A stretch of DNA of 62,659 nt. It comes from Ustulina deusta (Eukaryota > Ascomycota > Sordariomycetes > Xylariales > Xylariaceae). The position numbers and the translations under genes are program-made. A model generated the notes under the pieces. The model saw nothing but the letters and a program-made list of their open reading frames with translations. It made no database searches and was not told the DNA's origin. How positions within the stretch are numbered: position 1 is the first letter of the stretch; every line of letters starts with the position of its first letter. The stretch covers positions 1-62,659 of the forward strand of contig JAJNNX010000092.1 in NCBI GenBank assembly GCA_023159155.1, read 5' to 3'. Below are positions 47,950-62,300 of this stretch, piece by piece.

Positions 47950-50900
47950 TTGGTTTTTCTACTGCAGCATATATATAGATTGTTAATTATTTCTGTTTTA
48001 GCACTATTATCTATTAATTATAATAAAAAAATCTATATATTAAAAAATCTTTTGTAGCTTGTAGTATTTGGCTTGCTGTTTACCTCCTACAAAAGATACA
48101 AAATATAAAAAATCTATTGTTTAAACTAAACAAAATCTTTTTGTATATAGTTTAAGTATTTAGCTCGCCGATCTTTTTAACTCTAAAGTTAGAAATATAC
48201 AGACGTCTTTTTATTATTTAATTAAAGCTATAATTAAACAATTAAATAGTTTAAAGCTATATATTAAAGTGGACACCTATGAATAACTACTTATAGATAG
48301 TCCTAATATAGTAGTGCTTATATACTAAGAGATAAGCCGAACTTATATTTTTTTAGTATAGTAGTTGCTATTATTTCTAGGAAGATCTATTAATTAAACG
48401 TACTAAATATTAAAAAATTAATTTTTATTAATTTATATATGTTGTAGTAATAATGTTTTAGCTACTATTAAAAGTGTTTTTTATAATGTTTTATTTTTTT
48501 TTATTAGTATAACTATTATATAGCTTAAATAAGTAATTATTTTATATAATTTATTTATATTATTTTAAATTTTTTTAGTTAAGATATAAGTGTTTTTATT
48601 TTTAGTTTAATTAAATAAAAAATAAATAGTTACTATAGTAATATATATACTTTATTTTTTGCTTTTTTAGTATTTAAACTTTTTGCTATAATTATTTAGT
48701 TTTATTAAATTAAAATTTTTTTTTTTAGGTTTTTTTTTTTAGTGCTTTAATATTTTTATTATACTAGTTTTATTTTTTTTATTTGTTAAAATATATAAGT
48801 ATTAGCTTTTTTTTTAATTGTTTTCATTTTTTATTAAGCTATTTATATAATAACTTATATTTGCTATTTTTAAAATTATATATATATATATTTTTTTAAG
48901 GGCTATTTTAAAAATATAAAAAATAATATATTATAAAAAGTATTATTAGCTATATATTTTTTTATTTTTAAAGATTAAAAATAAATTTAAGCTATAATAA
49001 AATATAAAATTAAATCTTTTTTAGTTTTATTATTTTAGGCTTGCTAGCTGTTTTATATTGTTTAATTAATATTTAATTATAATTTTTTTTAAATTATATA
49101 TTAAAAAAATTATTATTAATATTTTGTAATAAAAAAGTTTTTATATTTATTTTATTAGTATTTTTTATTTTTATTATATTAATAATTTTATTAGTTTTAT
49201 ATATAAATAGTTAAACATTATTTTAAATTTAAAATTTAAACTAAAAATAAATATAAAAATCAAATCTTTAATAATATTTATATTTAAATTTTTTTAATAA
49301 CTTAGGTTATTAAAAAGCAATGTTTTTAAATTATTTAGTTTTTAATTAAAAAATTTAAATATTACGCTAGTTCTAAAAAAAATATTAATTAAAATAAAAA
49401 AAATTTATATAATTTAATATTGAAAAAAGTTTTTTATAAAAAAAAAACAAGTTATTAAAAAATATGAAGTTTTATATTAAAGCGTTATATACTTATATTA
49501 TTTTTATTTTTATTTTTATTATTTATTAAGCGTTAAAATAAATATTTTATTAAAAAATTAAATATTTTAAACAAAGTTTTTAATATATTTAGTAGTAAGA
49601 TTTTTATATGTAATTATATATATATATATATATTATTTTATTTTAAATAATATTTATAATTACTTTTAATAAATATTTAAAAATTATAAGCTAATATATT
49701 AAATAGCTTATTAGCAAGCACTTTAATATTATTATAAAAAGCTATAATAAAAAATATATATATATATATATAAATATTATAAGTAATTAAAAAAATATAA
49801 AAAGGTTAATAAATATAAATATATAAAATAAAGCAAAACTAGTTTATATATATTTTTTAAGTTTATATTTTTTATTTTTATAATAATATTTTTAAAATTT
49901 TAAATTTTTAAAAAATAAATTATTAATTAAAAAAGTTTTTATTATTAATATAATTTTTAGGTATAAGTTATTAAGTTTATTATATAAAAAGGAGTTGTAA
50001 TAGTATAAGTTTATTAGTATAATTATAATTTGTTTAAATATTTATAAAAAAGTTTTGCTAATATATTAAATTTTTTAAAAGAAAATTTATATATTAATAC
50101 TTTATTTATTAATCTGTTTTATTTCATAATTAATCTAATTTATTATTAATTTTTTATAACTAAATAAATACTATACTAGCTATTAATAAAGGTTTATATA
50201 ATATATTTTAATTAATTTATATTTTTAGTTCTAATTGCTTTATTTTAACTTATTGTTTTTTTTTAAATTTTTATTATAATTTTGCAAATATAAATATATA
50301 TTACTTTTCATTACTTATAGTATAATAGAACTTTATAAAAAAATATAGCAGTAATTATAAATAATAACTTTAGTTAAAAAACTAAATTAAAAAAAAAGAA
50401 CTAAAAAAACTCGAATAATTAATAAAGCTTACTATAAAGTTTATTCTAGTTTATTTTATTAAAAAATTAAAAAATTAATATTTAGCTTTTATTTAATAAA
50501 GGTTTTTTAGTTTAGTTTTTATTAAAGATTTTAAAATAAATTTAATATAGTAGTTTTTTAAAGAACTATTTATAGTTTTAATAATATAAAAGAGTGTTTT
50601 TTAAAAAAAATAATTAAATATATTTTTATTTATTAATAATTTTTTAAATTTTAAAAAAATTATAAATAAAAATTATAAATAGTTATACTTAAAATTAGTA
50701 TATTTGTTAGTAAATTAGCAGCAATTTCTTTTAAAAAAGGCTATACTTATAAAAAAATTATTTTAGCGCTAAAAAAAAGTTTTTTAAAAAAACATATTTT
50801 TTAGTTTTTAGCTAATTAGTAATATTTTATTACTTTTTTTATTTAATTATTCTATATTAAATTTAATTAAATTTATTATATTAAGCTATATATTTTTTAT

Positions 50901-52604
50901 TATTAATTAATTATAAAATAAAAAAATTAAACTTATATAAATTATATATTTATTATTTAAAATTATTACTATTTTTTTATAAGTTTAATAATAATATAAA
51001 AAATAATTAATAAAAAAAAATAATCTATATAATATATTTTTTTAATTAAGCTATTAAAAAATTTAAAAAAAAAATTATTAAGATTAAAATTAATAAAAAG
51101 AAATAAGCTAAAAATATTATAATGAAGCTTTAATTTTAATTTGTTTAAAGCTTAAACTTATTATAAAAAAGTTTATAAAAAAGTTATTAGAACTAAAAAA
51201 AAAATAAAAAAAATAAATAAATTATAATTATTTTTAATTTTATATATTTAAAAAACTAGTTTTTTTTTATTAATTTATTATATTATATTATTTTAGCTAT
51301 TATATTTCATAAATATAATATTTTTTAATTTAGACCTTTAATATTCAAAATAAAAATTATGTATTTTATATTTTAATTAAATAATTTTATTTTAAATTTT
51401 TTTTTTTTAGTTATTTTGTTATAAATTTAAACTTTATTTAATTATTAAGTTTTTTATATTCTAAAAAATGATTATTTTAATACTTTTTATATTTTTGTTA
51501 GTTAATTAGTTTATTTTCTTTTTAAATAATATTAATTTATTTTAGGTTTTTATAAAAATTTTAGCTATTTATTTAAGCAGTTTTATAATATTTTAATTTA
51601 ATTTGCTTATTATATTTAAATTTATTTTCATTAAAAAATAGTTTTTATTCAAAATTAAAAAACTAATTAATTTAGCTTTTTAGTTTTTAAAAATAATATA
51701 CGAAGATTTTAATATTTTAAATCTAAACTTAATATTTGTTTTATTATATAAAAAAAAATATATATTTTAATAAAAATATTAATAAAATAAAAATTATATT
51801 TATTTTTAACTATATAAATATAGTAGTAAAAAAATATTTTATATATATTATATTTTTTATAAGTATTAAAAACTTTTTTAATAATTAATATAATTAATTA
51901 ATAGTTTAAAGTTTAAATAAAAAGATATATTAGTAATATAAAAAAATGCCTAATAAATAAAAATTTTAAATATATAATAGTTATAAAATTAAAATATTAC
52001 TATAAAAATAATAAGCTATAAAATATATATAAATTTTTTAAAATACATTTTAACGTTTTTATAGCCAGGTTAAAAAATTAAAACATAAATATTTATATTA
52101 GCTTTTAAATATTAATAACTAGTTAATTAAAAAAAATTTTTTATTTTTATTTAAAACTTTTATTTTTTTTTTTTAGTTAGATTTTAATTATATTAAAAAA
52201 CTTTATGTATTTATTTATTTTTGTTTTATTAATTTTTTTATTTTATAGCACTTTAGTTAGCTTTTTAATAATATTATTACTTAATAATATAATTAATTAT
52301 ATTATTATAAGTTTTTATTAAAATATTTTATAGTTTATAATTAATTAATTTTATTTATTTATTATTAAAGCTAGGTCTATTAGCTAGTTTTTTTATAGTT
52401 TAAATATCTCGCTCTAGTTTAATAGGCTTTTAATATTTTATTTTATTTTTTATAAATATTTTTAACTTTTTTACTAAAAATTAGTTTTATACAAAAATTT
52501 TCAATAGATTTCTTTAGCTCATATTTTTTATAATTAAGTATTTTTTTAATTTTATAAAATTTTAATTATTTATATAATAATTTTTTATTATTTAATTTAT
52601 CAAT
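47950..52604. other. AT-saturated, RIP-type repeat DNA, left of element C
   Basis: 4.7 kb almost wholly A and T, no frames, no recognisable LTR or terminal repeat by eye. It probably belongs to an older element into which element C inserted, since the duplication TCAAT at 52600-52604 matches TTAAT at 59335. Confidence 0.55.
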
Positions 52605-52901
52605 TATTAGTAGGCTCTACCCTAGGTAATATATATATATATACGATATACGCAAGACAGATCTATAAAAACGAACACTATACAATATATTATACTATGT
52701 TCGGTGCTTTTGCTATATATGAAAAAAAAAAAAAAGATTTAGAATGTATAGGAGGTGCTAGGTATACCTTTTGTACGAAGTACGGAGGGTCCACTTAGCC
52801 CCTGGCCATATAGGCCCCAACCACCTAACTTGGCCACCAAAGTAGCCAAAATAACTATACCAAATATAGCGTACAATTAATCTAGCAATATTGTTCTAAC
52901 A
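52605..52901. repeat. Left LTR of element C, intact length
   Basis: 297 bases, from TATTAGTAGGCTC (TG altered to TA) to TTGTTCTAACA. Confidence 0.85.
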
Positions 52902-53684
52902 CTAATTATTTTTTCTTTTATTATATTAGCAAGTCAATTATACAAACAAAAAAACTCAGTATAAAAATTTATATAGTTAAAACAAATATTTTATATAACA
53001 AAAATAAAAATCTATACTTAGCAAAAACTTAATTCTATTTAATATTAAAACAATAAACTTTTTATACTACTAGCCCTATAGCTAGCTTTTTTTGTTTGGC
53101 TAAAACAAATGTTTTGCATAAACCAAAACAATTTTTTAATTAAAATAAAAAAATAAAAAAAAATCCCGCCGGATAAAAGCTCAAAAGTAAGTAGGTAGCT
53201 AAAATAAGTTGTTTAGTAGTTATAGTTTATTATTAAAAAGTTGAACAAGTTTATTAGTATATAATATTTAAAAAAAAAATCTATATAATTTGTTTTATTT
53301 AATTATTTTAATTAATTTTGTTTTAAAGTGCTAATTAACCTAATTAAAATATTTAGTTATTTATTTATAAAAATTATTATATATTTCTAATACTATTTTA
53401 TACTTAAGCTTTTATTTAATTATATATTTAAATATAATATTTATAAAATATATTATGAATAGTTTTTAATTATTTATTTAATATATTTATTTAAAATAAA
53501 AGTTTATATTAGTTTAATATATAAAATTAATATATTTCTATTAAAGCTTTATTAAAATATTGTTTTTTTAGCTAAGTTTTTATATAAACATTTAGTTAAA
53601 AGTTCGGTTGTTATAGCATATAGTAGCTAAAAAAAAAGTTATTTAGTTATTTATATAATAGGTTAATAAAAAAAGAAAAAAGTA

Positions 53685-53880
53685 GGGTTGATTTAGCTTA
53701 TATAAGGTTAAAAAAATAGCTATACAAAGATATTTGAGTGGTTTTTATATGTTGTTTATATAAAAAGTTAGAAGGGGGGGAGGGGGATTTGGTCTATCTT
53801 ATATAGGGTTAAAAATAGCTATATAAAAAAAAAATTTTAAAGGTTTTTTATATTTAAATTAGTTATATAAAAAGTAAAAG
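53685..53880. repeat. Two diverged tandem units inside element C
   Basis: A unit of roughly 100 bases containing TTAGCTTATATAAGGTTAAA and ATAGCTATACAAA is followed by a second, diverged copy (CTATCTTATATAGGGTTAAA, ATAGCTATATAAA). A G-rich run at 53774-53786 lies at their junction. Confidence 0.5.
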
Positions 53881-54402
53881 TTATAAAAAAGCTTATAATT
53901 AATTCTATAGTCTAGTTTATTAAATAGAATAATAGTTATAATTATATTATATATAAAAAAAAGTTATATAAAACTAATTAAACTTTTTTTTTTAGTTTTA
54001 TTAAACAAAATATAATTAAAAATAAACAGTCTAGTTTAAAACAAAAATATAAAACTTTATATATAAGTTATATAAAAAAAGAAAAATATAAAAATAGTTT
54101 TATAGTTAATTTTAACTTTTTATTTTATTAGGCAAAATAATATAATTAGTTTAATTTTTTTTTTTTTCAGCAGAAAGTTTAAAAATTAAAACTAAATATT
54201 AATATAATATAATAACTTATATAAAAAGTTAATTAAAATATATTTTATTAAACAAAACATATTTTGTTTGATTTTTATATAATATATTATTTATATTCTT
54301 TTTATTAAAGAAAAAGTTTTAAAATTATTATATAATAGCTAGTATAGCTTTAATTTTTTTATTTTGCTAATTTATAAGTTTGCTAGTTAATTTATTAATT
54401 AA

Positions 54403-54515
54403 TATTAGTAAGCTTTACTTTAAATAATATATATATATATATAATATATAAAAAATAGATCTATAAAAACAAATATTATATAATATATTATACTATATTT
54501 AGTATTTTTATTATA
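54403..54515. repeat. Right LTR of element C, first part
   Basis: Aligns with the first 113 bases of the left LTR and ends in TTATA, the RIPped form of CTATA that starts the second part at 59146. Confidence 0.85.
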
Positions 54516-54743
54516 TATAATAGTTAGTATAGTCTTAGTAAGACCTGCAAGGATTTTAAACCTATATAGTAATAAAATAGAAAGTTTATGTGCAAACTAA
54601 CCTATAACTCTATAGCTATATATATAGAGTTTATATTTATTTATTTTGTAACCTTTAATTTTTGTTTTTTTTTTTTAATTTTAAATCTTTGTTTATAATA
54701 TTAATAAACTAGCTATAAAAGTTTTGCTTAACTAATTATAATA
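54516..54743. repeat. Left LTR of element B copy 2
   Basis: Starts TATAATAGTTAGTATAGTC and ends TTATAATA. Confidence 0.83.
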
Positions 54744-57700
54744 CTATTTTAAATTTACTAATTATTTAGTAATAAATATTTAATAAATATATATTTTTTA
54801 TTTTATTATAATTAATAAAATATAAATAAACTTTTTTTTTTAGTTATATATTTAATATAAAGAATTATATATTTTATAATATAAACGTAATTTTAATATA
54901 TCTATAAATTTTTTTTAAATTTTTATACTATTTAAATAATTAAAATAATTGTAGTTTTTAAGTATAGTTAGCTTATTACTATTAGATAATTTTAAAAATT
55001 TCTTTTTTATTAAAAAAATAGAATTTAAACTAAAACTAAAATAATTTAAAATAAATAATATATTTAAAAGTATATTAAAAAATATTAGAAGTATATAAAC
55101 TTATAATTTTATATTAGTTTTAACAAAACTTTTTTAATAAATAAAAAAAAAAAAAAAATTTTTTATAATGCTTATTTTAATATTTTTAAAAAATAACTAT
55201 AATTTAATAATAAAAAATATATTTAAAAATATTAATTTTAAACTTTTTAGTTTTATTGCTTTATTTATCTTTTATTTTCTTAGTTTAATTTTTAATACTT
55301 TAAACTTTATTTATATTAAAAAAACTAAAATATAAAAATTTAATTTTAATAAGTTTATAAAAAATAAAGCTTTATTTAATATTTAAATTTATAAACTAAA
55401 AAAAAAATTAAATAAAAATAATAATATTTTTTTAACTAAAAATAGCTAATTTTAATATATTATAAACTAATTAAAAAAATATACTAAAACATTTATAAAA
55501 ATATATTTTTATTTAATTAAAAAATTATTTAATAATATTATTAAAATAATTTAAGCTTCATTAATAATTTATTATAATTTTAATTAAATAATTATTATTT
55601 ATAAAATATTTTAAGTTTATATATATATAATTAATAAAAATATTAATAAATTTACTTTTATATTTAATAGTTTAGTTTAAAAATATTACTTTATTAAATT
55701 ATAATAAAAATATAAATTATAGAACTATTTTTATATAAATTTAAATATTTTTTATAAATTATTTATGAATAAAATTATTAAATTAATATATAATATTAAT
55801 TAAACTAATGAATTTAATTTAAATAATTAAACTTTTAATAAATTTTAAAAGTTTTAAAATAAATATTAACTATAAAGAAATTTTTTTATTGAAATAATAA
55901 AACTTGTTTTATTTATAATAAAAAAAATTTATATTAATTAATTATTTTAATTAAAAATTTAAAGTTTTAAATATTTAACTAGCAAAAAAAGCTTATAATA
56001 AAAATAGTTTTAATCATTTATTTAATTTAAAAATTAAATAAAAGTAATAAAATTTTTTTTATTAATTTTTTTTATTCATTTTAATCAAAATATTTATTTA
56101 ATTATAAATCAATAATATTAAAATAAAAATTTTAGTTTTATATAATACTAAAGCTTATATTTTTTTAATAATTAGTTATAAATTTATTTAATTAAATTTT
56201 AAAAACTTTATAAATATTAAAATAAAATAACTAATAAAATTTATAAATATTTAATATATATAATAAAAATTAATAATTAATAATTTAAAAACTAAATATT
56301 TTAAATTATTAATTTTAGTAATAATATTATTATTAGTATTAAATAATTAATAAAATAAAATATTTTAATAAAAACTTAAAAATAATAATTAATGTAGCTA
56401 AATAATTCATTTTTATTAGTTTAATTTTTATTAACAATTATAATTAAACTTTTTAACTATAAATAATAAAATATAAACTTAAAAATATAAAAAAATATTA
56501 TTAAATATTAAAATAATTATTTTAAGTATAACTAAAACTAAAAAAATATAAAAAAAACCTAAGATTTTTAAACTTAAAATAAAAAAAGTTTATAGAATAA
56601 TTAAAAAAAAAAAAAAAAAACTAAGCTATTATTAAAAAAATTATATAAAATTTTTAAAGTTATTTTTATTAAAATATTAAAAATTTTTGTTTTAATATAT
56701 TTATTATTAATTATTTAAAAATAATTATAAAAGCTAAAATAAAAATAAAAATTAATTTTGCTAAAGTTTAAGTAATTCTAAATTAAAACTTTAATAATTT
56801 AAAAAATACCAAGTTAATTTAGTTATTTTTTAAGTTTTATAACTATATTTATATATTTACTTATTATATTAGTAAAATTATTATCTTTTTAAATTAATTA
56901 TTAAAAAAAATTAAACTATTTATAATTAAACTAAAATAAAAATAAGCTTTTAAATATATAAAATTGCTAGTATATAAAATATTTATTTTAGCTTTTTTTA
57001 AGCCCGGCTAACTAATACAAAAAAAAAATTTGTTTAATAATAATAAAAAAATATAACTTAAAAACTTATAAAATATTTTTTTAAAATAATAATATTAATT
57101 AAATAAGTTTATTTAATTTAAAACTATAAATTTTTAATAATAATATAAACTTTAAAATATTACTATTTAAAGCTTTTTAAAACTAAATTTTTTATAATAA
57201 CTAATTATTAAATTTTATTAATATAATAAGTTTATTAAGTTAACTTTTTATTAAACTTTAATATTATTTTTTAATATTAATTAAAACAAAAAAACGTAAT
57301 AGCTAATATTTTAAAAGGAAATAGCAAAGCTTTTTATAATAAAAACTAAAAAAGCTAAAAAAAAATAATAGTATTAATTTTTTTTAATAAAATATTAAGT
57401 TTTATATTAATTATAGACTTTTTATTTAATATTTTTTAAAAAGCTAACTTAATAAACCTAATTAAATAAAAAAACTAGGTATAAAATTTAAAAAATAAAA
57501 ACATAAAGCTATACGTACCTAAGGTTACTTTAAATAGAACTATTTTTTTTATATAGTTTTAATTTAAAAAATTTCTATATTTTTAATTATTATATATTAA
57601 AATTAATATAAAATAATTAAAATATTAAAACAGAAATATTATTAGTTGTATTTGAAATATAATTATAAATAATATATATATAATTATTATAACTATAAAA

Positions 57701-58907
57701 AAAATAAAATATTATAAAATAAGATTTTTGGTTTTTTTTATTTATTATTTATATTAGCTATAATATAATAATATATAATAATAAATAATAAAAATATATT
57801 CTTTAATTAATAAAGTTATAACTATATATAAATATTTATAAATAAGTTTAATTATTTAATTATAATTTTATTTAGTAAAAAAATAAATATTATAGAATTA
57901 TTAACTATATAATATTATAAAAGTTTATATAAATTTTTTAATATATTAAATATATAAATATTAAATAATATAGAACTATTTATTTTGAAGTTTATAATAA
58001 TAATTAATAATTTTATAAATACTAAATATTATTTTAGTAGTACTTATTATTTTTAGACTTAAAAAGTAATAAAATTAACTAATTAAAAACTAAATTAATA
58101 ATTCTATTTTTATATTAATAAATATTAAAACAAATAAAATATTTATTTTTTTATTTTGAACTTTATATATAATTTTTGTAGTATTTATTAATTAATATAT
58201 TATTATTAAAAATAACAATAAAAATTAATATATAAAACTTTTTAATAATAAATATTAACAAAACTATTATAAATTTTAATGTTAAGTAATAAATATTTAA
58301 ATTAGTCCGTTAAACTTAAAACGTTTAAAAAATAATATAAACTGTAAACTAATAAAAAAAAATAGTTAATAGATTTAAAAAAAAAAAAAGCTTTATAATA
58401 TAAATATTAATTATTAAATTAAACTTTTAATTAATTAAACTTTTTAAATTTTTAAAAAAACAAAAATTTAGCTATATTTTTAATTTGCTTTATTTTTATA
58501 AAATAAAAAACTTGTTTTATATTAATTAATTATAAAAAATAAACAATAATTTTTTATTTTAGTAAATCTAGTTATTACTTTTAACTAAAAATATTAATAG
58601 CAAAATAAAATTTAAAGTTAAATAAATTAAATAATTAAAAATAGATAAACAAAATAAAAAATTATAATATTAAGTTATTTAAAAAAGCTATAATTTTAAT
58701 AATAATTAATATAGAGCTTAAAATTTTAAAAATATATTAATTAAGCTTAACTAATTTTATAAAACTTATAAAAAAGCCTTTAGACTTTTTATAAAACTAT
58801 AAAAATAATAATAAAATAGTATGCTATAAAAAAGCTATACAAGTTTAATATTATTAGTAATTTTGAGTTAAAACTATATTTAAACTTTTAGTTTTAAAAA
58901 AAAAAAA

Positions 58908-59145
58908 TATAATAGTTAGTATAGTTTTACTAAAACTTACAAAGATTTTAGACCTATATAGCAATAAAATAAGAAGTTTATGTATAGACTAACTTATAAC
59001 TTTGCAGCTATATATACAAAGTTTATATTTATTTATTTTATAAATTTTAACTTTTTTCTTTCCTCTTTTTTTTTTTATATCTTAAAGTCTTTGTTTATAG
59101 TATTAATAAACTAGCTATAGAAGCTTTACTTGACTGATTGTGACA
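58908..59145. repeat. Right LTR of element B copy 2
   Basis: Ends GACTGATTGTGACA, the least altered B terminus in the window, which shows that the TATAATA and CATAACA ends elsewhere are its mutated forms. Confidence 0.83.
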
Positions 59146-59334
59146 CTATATATAAAAAAGAAAAAAAGGATTTAGAAGGTATAAAAGGTGCTAAGTATAC
59201 CCTTTGTATAAAGTATGGAGGGTCCACCTAGCCCCTAGCTATATAGGCCCTAACCACCCAACTTGGCCACCAAGGTGGCTAAGATAGCTGTACTAAATAT
59301 AGCGTACAATTGACCTAGCAATATTGTTTTAACA
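59146..59334. repeat. Right LTR of element C, second part
   Basis: Continues the element C LTR from CTATA to TTGTTTTAACA; 113 + 189 - 5 duplicated bases = 297, equal to the left LTR. Confidence 0.87.
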
Positions 59335-62300
59335 TTAATAAATAATTAAATATTATATAGTAGTATAAACATTTTCTTTATAAATAATATTTAAGTTTTA
59401 TATATATTTTTATAAATTCTTTTTAGTACTGCTTTTTTTTGCTTATTTATAATTATTTTTTTTATTTATTTAATATTTTAATTATAATATTTTAATTATT
59501 TTATTTATACTATTAAAAAATTTTTCTAGTTTTAAATATTTTTTTAATTAATAATTTTTTATAAACTAATTTAAATAAGCTATAATTAAAATAATATACT
59601 AAAATTTAGTTAACTTATATAACTAGATTTATATAATATATTTAATTCTTTTTTATTTTATTAATAAATTATATTAGTTCTTTTTTAATTAATTAATAAT
59701 TTTGTTATAAGTTTTTAAGCTCATAAATAATATATAAATTTATAATTTAGCTTATATTTAAAAGTTTATATAACTTTTAATATATTTTTTTAATTTTTTA
59801 TATTATTATTATATTTAATTTTTATAAAAACTTTGTATTAATAGCTTGATTTTTTTTTAATAAAGCTTAATATTTTTAATAAAAAAATAATTAAAACTAT
59901 ACTTTTTTGTTTTTTTTTTTGTTTTATTAAAAATTAATATTTTTATATTATTTTTTAAATTATAGCGATTTTTTTTATAAGCAAACTTTTTATAATTTTA
60001 TATAATTAAAAATTTTTTAATATAAGAATTATTTATTATTTGCTTAAAAAAAACTTAATTTTTTTTTTTTTAACATAGGTTTAATATTAAAAAATTCTAT
60101 TATTTTTTTTTTTTTTTTTTTTTTAGTTTTTTTTCAAGTTAATATTATTATATTAAATATATTTTATAAAAAAGCTTATAATAATTTGCTAATTATTATT
60201 ACTAGTTTATTTTTAAAGTCATAATTATTATATATAATCAAATATTAATAAAATTTAAAAAAAAATTTTTTTTATTATATTTAATTTATTTAATAGTTTT
60301 AATAGCTTATATAATAAATTGTTTGCTATTATATATTTTTTGCTTAAAATATAATAAATTTTAAAATTAAAAAGTTTAATAAAAATAATTTATTTTGTTA
60401 ATTAAGTACTAAAAAATATAAAAAAACTATTATTAAGTTATATAATTAAAACTTTATTTTATGTAAATAATTTTAAAGTTTTTTAAAAATATAACAACCC
60501 TGCTATATTAGACAAACTAATATAGTAGTTTGCTATAGTATTATAATAATAAGGTTTATTTAATAAAAAACTAAAGTTATAATAGATCTAATATTTATAT
60601 TGCTTAGTACTTATTAAAAAATAAACTTTTATATAAATAATTTTAAAAACTATTTATTATAAAATATAACAAATATATTTATAACTTTATAACTAATTTT
60701 TTTTTTTTAATATTAAGTTTTGCTAATTAGACTTTGTTTTTTTTAGTTTATTTATTTACTAATAATCTAATAATTTATTATATAACTTAAAACTTTTAAT
60801 ATTTTTTTATTAGTTATATATTAAAAGCTTTTTTTTTATACTTTGTGCTTGGTTTTTTTAATAAGTTTTTTGTATTATTAATTTCTAATATTATTTTTTA
60901 AAGATTGTTGTTTTTAATAATTTTTAATTAATAAATCTTTTTTTTTTTAGGTTTTTTGTTTTATTTTTTTTATTCAGCTTTTTTTTATTAATTTTTAAAA
61001 ACATCTAGTTATATCAAAAAATCTAAATCTACTAAAACTAAATAATATTTTATTTTAGCGTTTTTAATTAAATAAATTCAATATAAAGTTATAGTTTGTT
61101 TTTTTTATTTTAATTAATTTTTTTTTATAAAATAAGTAACAGTATTTTTTGCTACAAAAAGTATATTTATATTAGTTATTTTTGTAATAGTTCTAATATT
61201 TTTATAGATTTTTTTAATTAAATTATATTTAAATATTAATATTTTAAATATAAAAAAAAACTATTAAAGTATAACCTTTTTATATTTAATAAAATTTAAA
61301 TAAAACTTTTTTTAAATTAAATTATTTTTGTTTATAAAAATATTTTTTTAAAAAACAAAAAGTCCAAATAATAAATTATAAACTTTAGTTTTTTAATAAA
61401 TTAAATAAGTTAAATTAGTTAAAAAAATAAAAATATTACAAAAAAAAACAAATTAAAACTTTTTCTAGCTTTTTTTTTTTAAATTAAATTAAAATCTATT
61501 TAGTTTTTTTATTGTTTAATTAGTTAACTTTGCTTTTTTAGAATTAATTAATTTAAATATTAGTAATAAAACTATATAAGAAGTTTTTTAATATTATTTA
61601 AATATTTTTTAAGTTTTTAAATATTTTTTCTATATAAATACTTTGTTTATTTAATTAAATATTTAAAAAGAATTTTATTTCAATATAAATTTAGTATTTT
61701 TTTAATATTATATTTATTTTAGTTTAGTTCTATTTTAAGTTTTATTTTTAATGTTATATTTTTTAATACTAGTTTTAATAATAAAATATAAAATATAAAA
61801 TATATTTTTATATTTTTTAGTAGTTTTAAATAATAATTAGTTTTTAAAACAATTTTTTTAATGTTAAATAATTTAATTTCTTTAAAATTAAGTTTTTTAT
61901 TTCGTTGTTTTGTTTTAATATTATGTTTTAAAATATAAACTTTATTTTTTTTTTAAAATTAGCTCTAACAATTTATTTTTATTATAATAATGCTTTATTT
62001 TTTTTTAAATAAATAATAACTTATTTTATAACTTTTATTATAAACTTATAAGCTTTTTAGTTTATATATTTATTTTTAGTACTATAATTTCTAAAATTAT
62101 AGTTTGTTTTAAATAATAATATTTTTATAAATTTATTATTTAAATCATTATAAATATATTTTATTAATAATAATAATTTAATTTAGTTATTTTATTATTT
62201 ATTAAAATAATATTAGAAATACTGTTTAAATATTTAATTTAATTTTTTTGTTTATTTATTTATTTATAAATAATTAACTATTAATATTTTATATTTAATT

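Larger units (their letters stand above)
54516..59145. mobile_element. LTR retrotransposon, element B copy 2, nested in element C
   Basis: LTRs at 54516-54743 and 58908-59145, with internal sequence alignable to copy 1 at its left end. Shorter than copy 1 (4.6 against 5.4 kb), so internal deletions exist. Target duplication TTATA/CTATA fits insertion at CTATA of the element C LTR. Fully RIP-degraded; no frame survives. Confidence 0.85.
52605..59334. mobile_element. LTR element C, apparently non-autonomous, with nested element B
   Basis: The left LTR (52605-52901, 297 bases) and the right LTR (54403-54515 plus 59146-59334) share a GC-rich core (GGAGGGTCCAC, TAGCCCC, CCAACTTGGCCACC). Flanks are TCAAT and TTAAT, a five-base duplication with one C-to-T change. 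The internal region is only 1501 bases (52902-54402), with no frame or domain, too short for gag-pol. This suggests a TRIM/LARD-like non-autonomous element, or an internally deleted one. Element B copy 2 split the right LTR. Confidence 0.82.
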
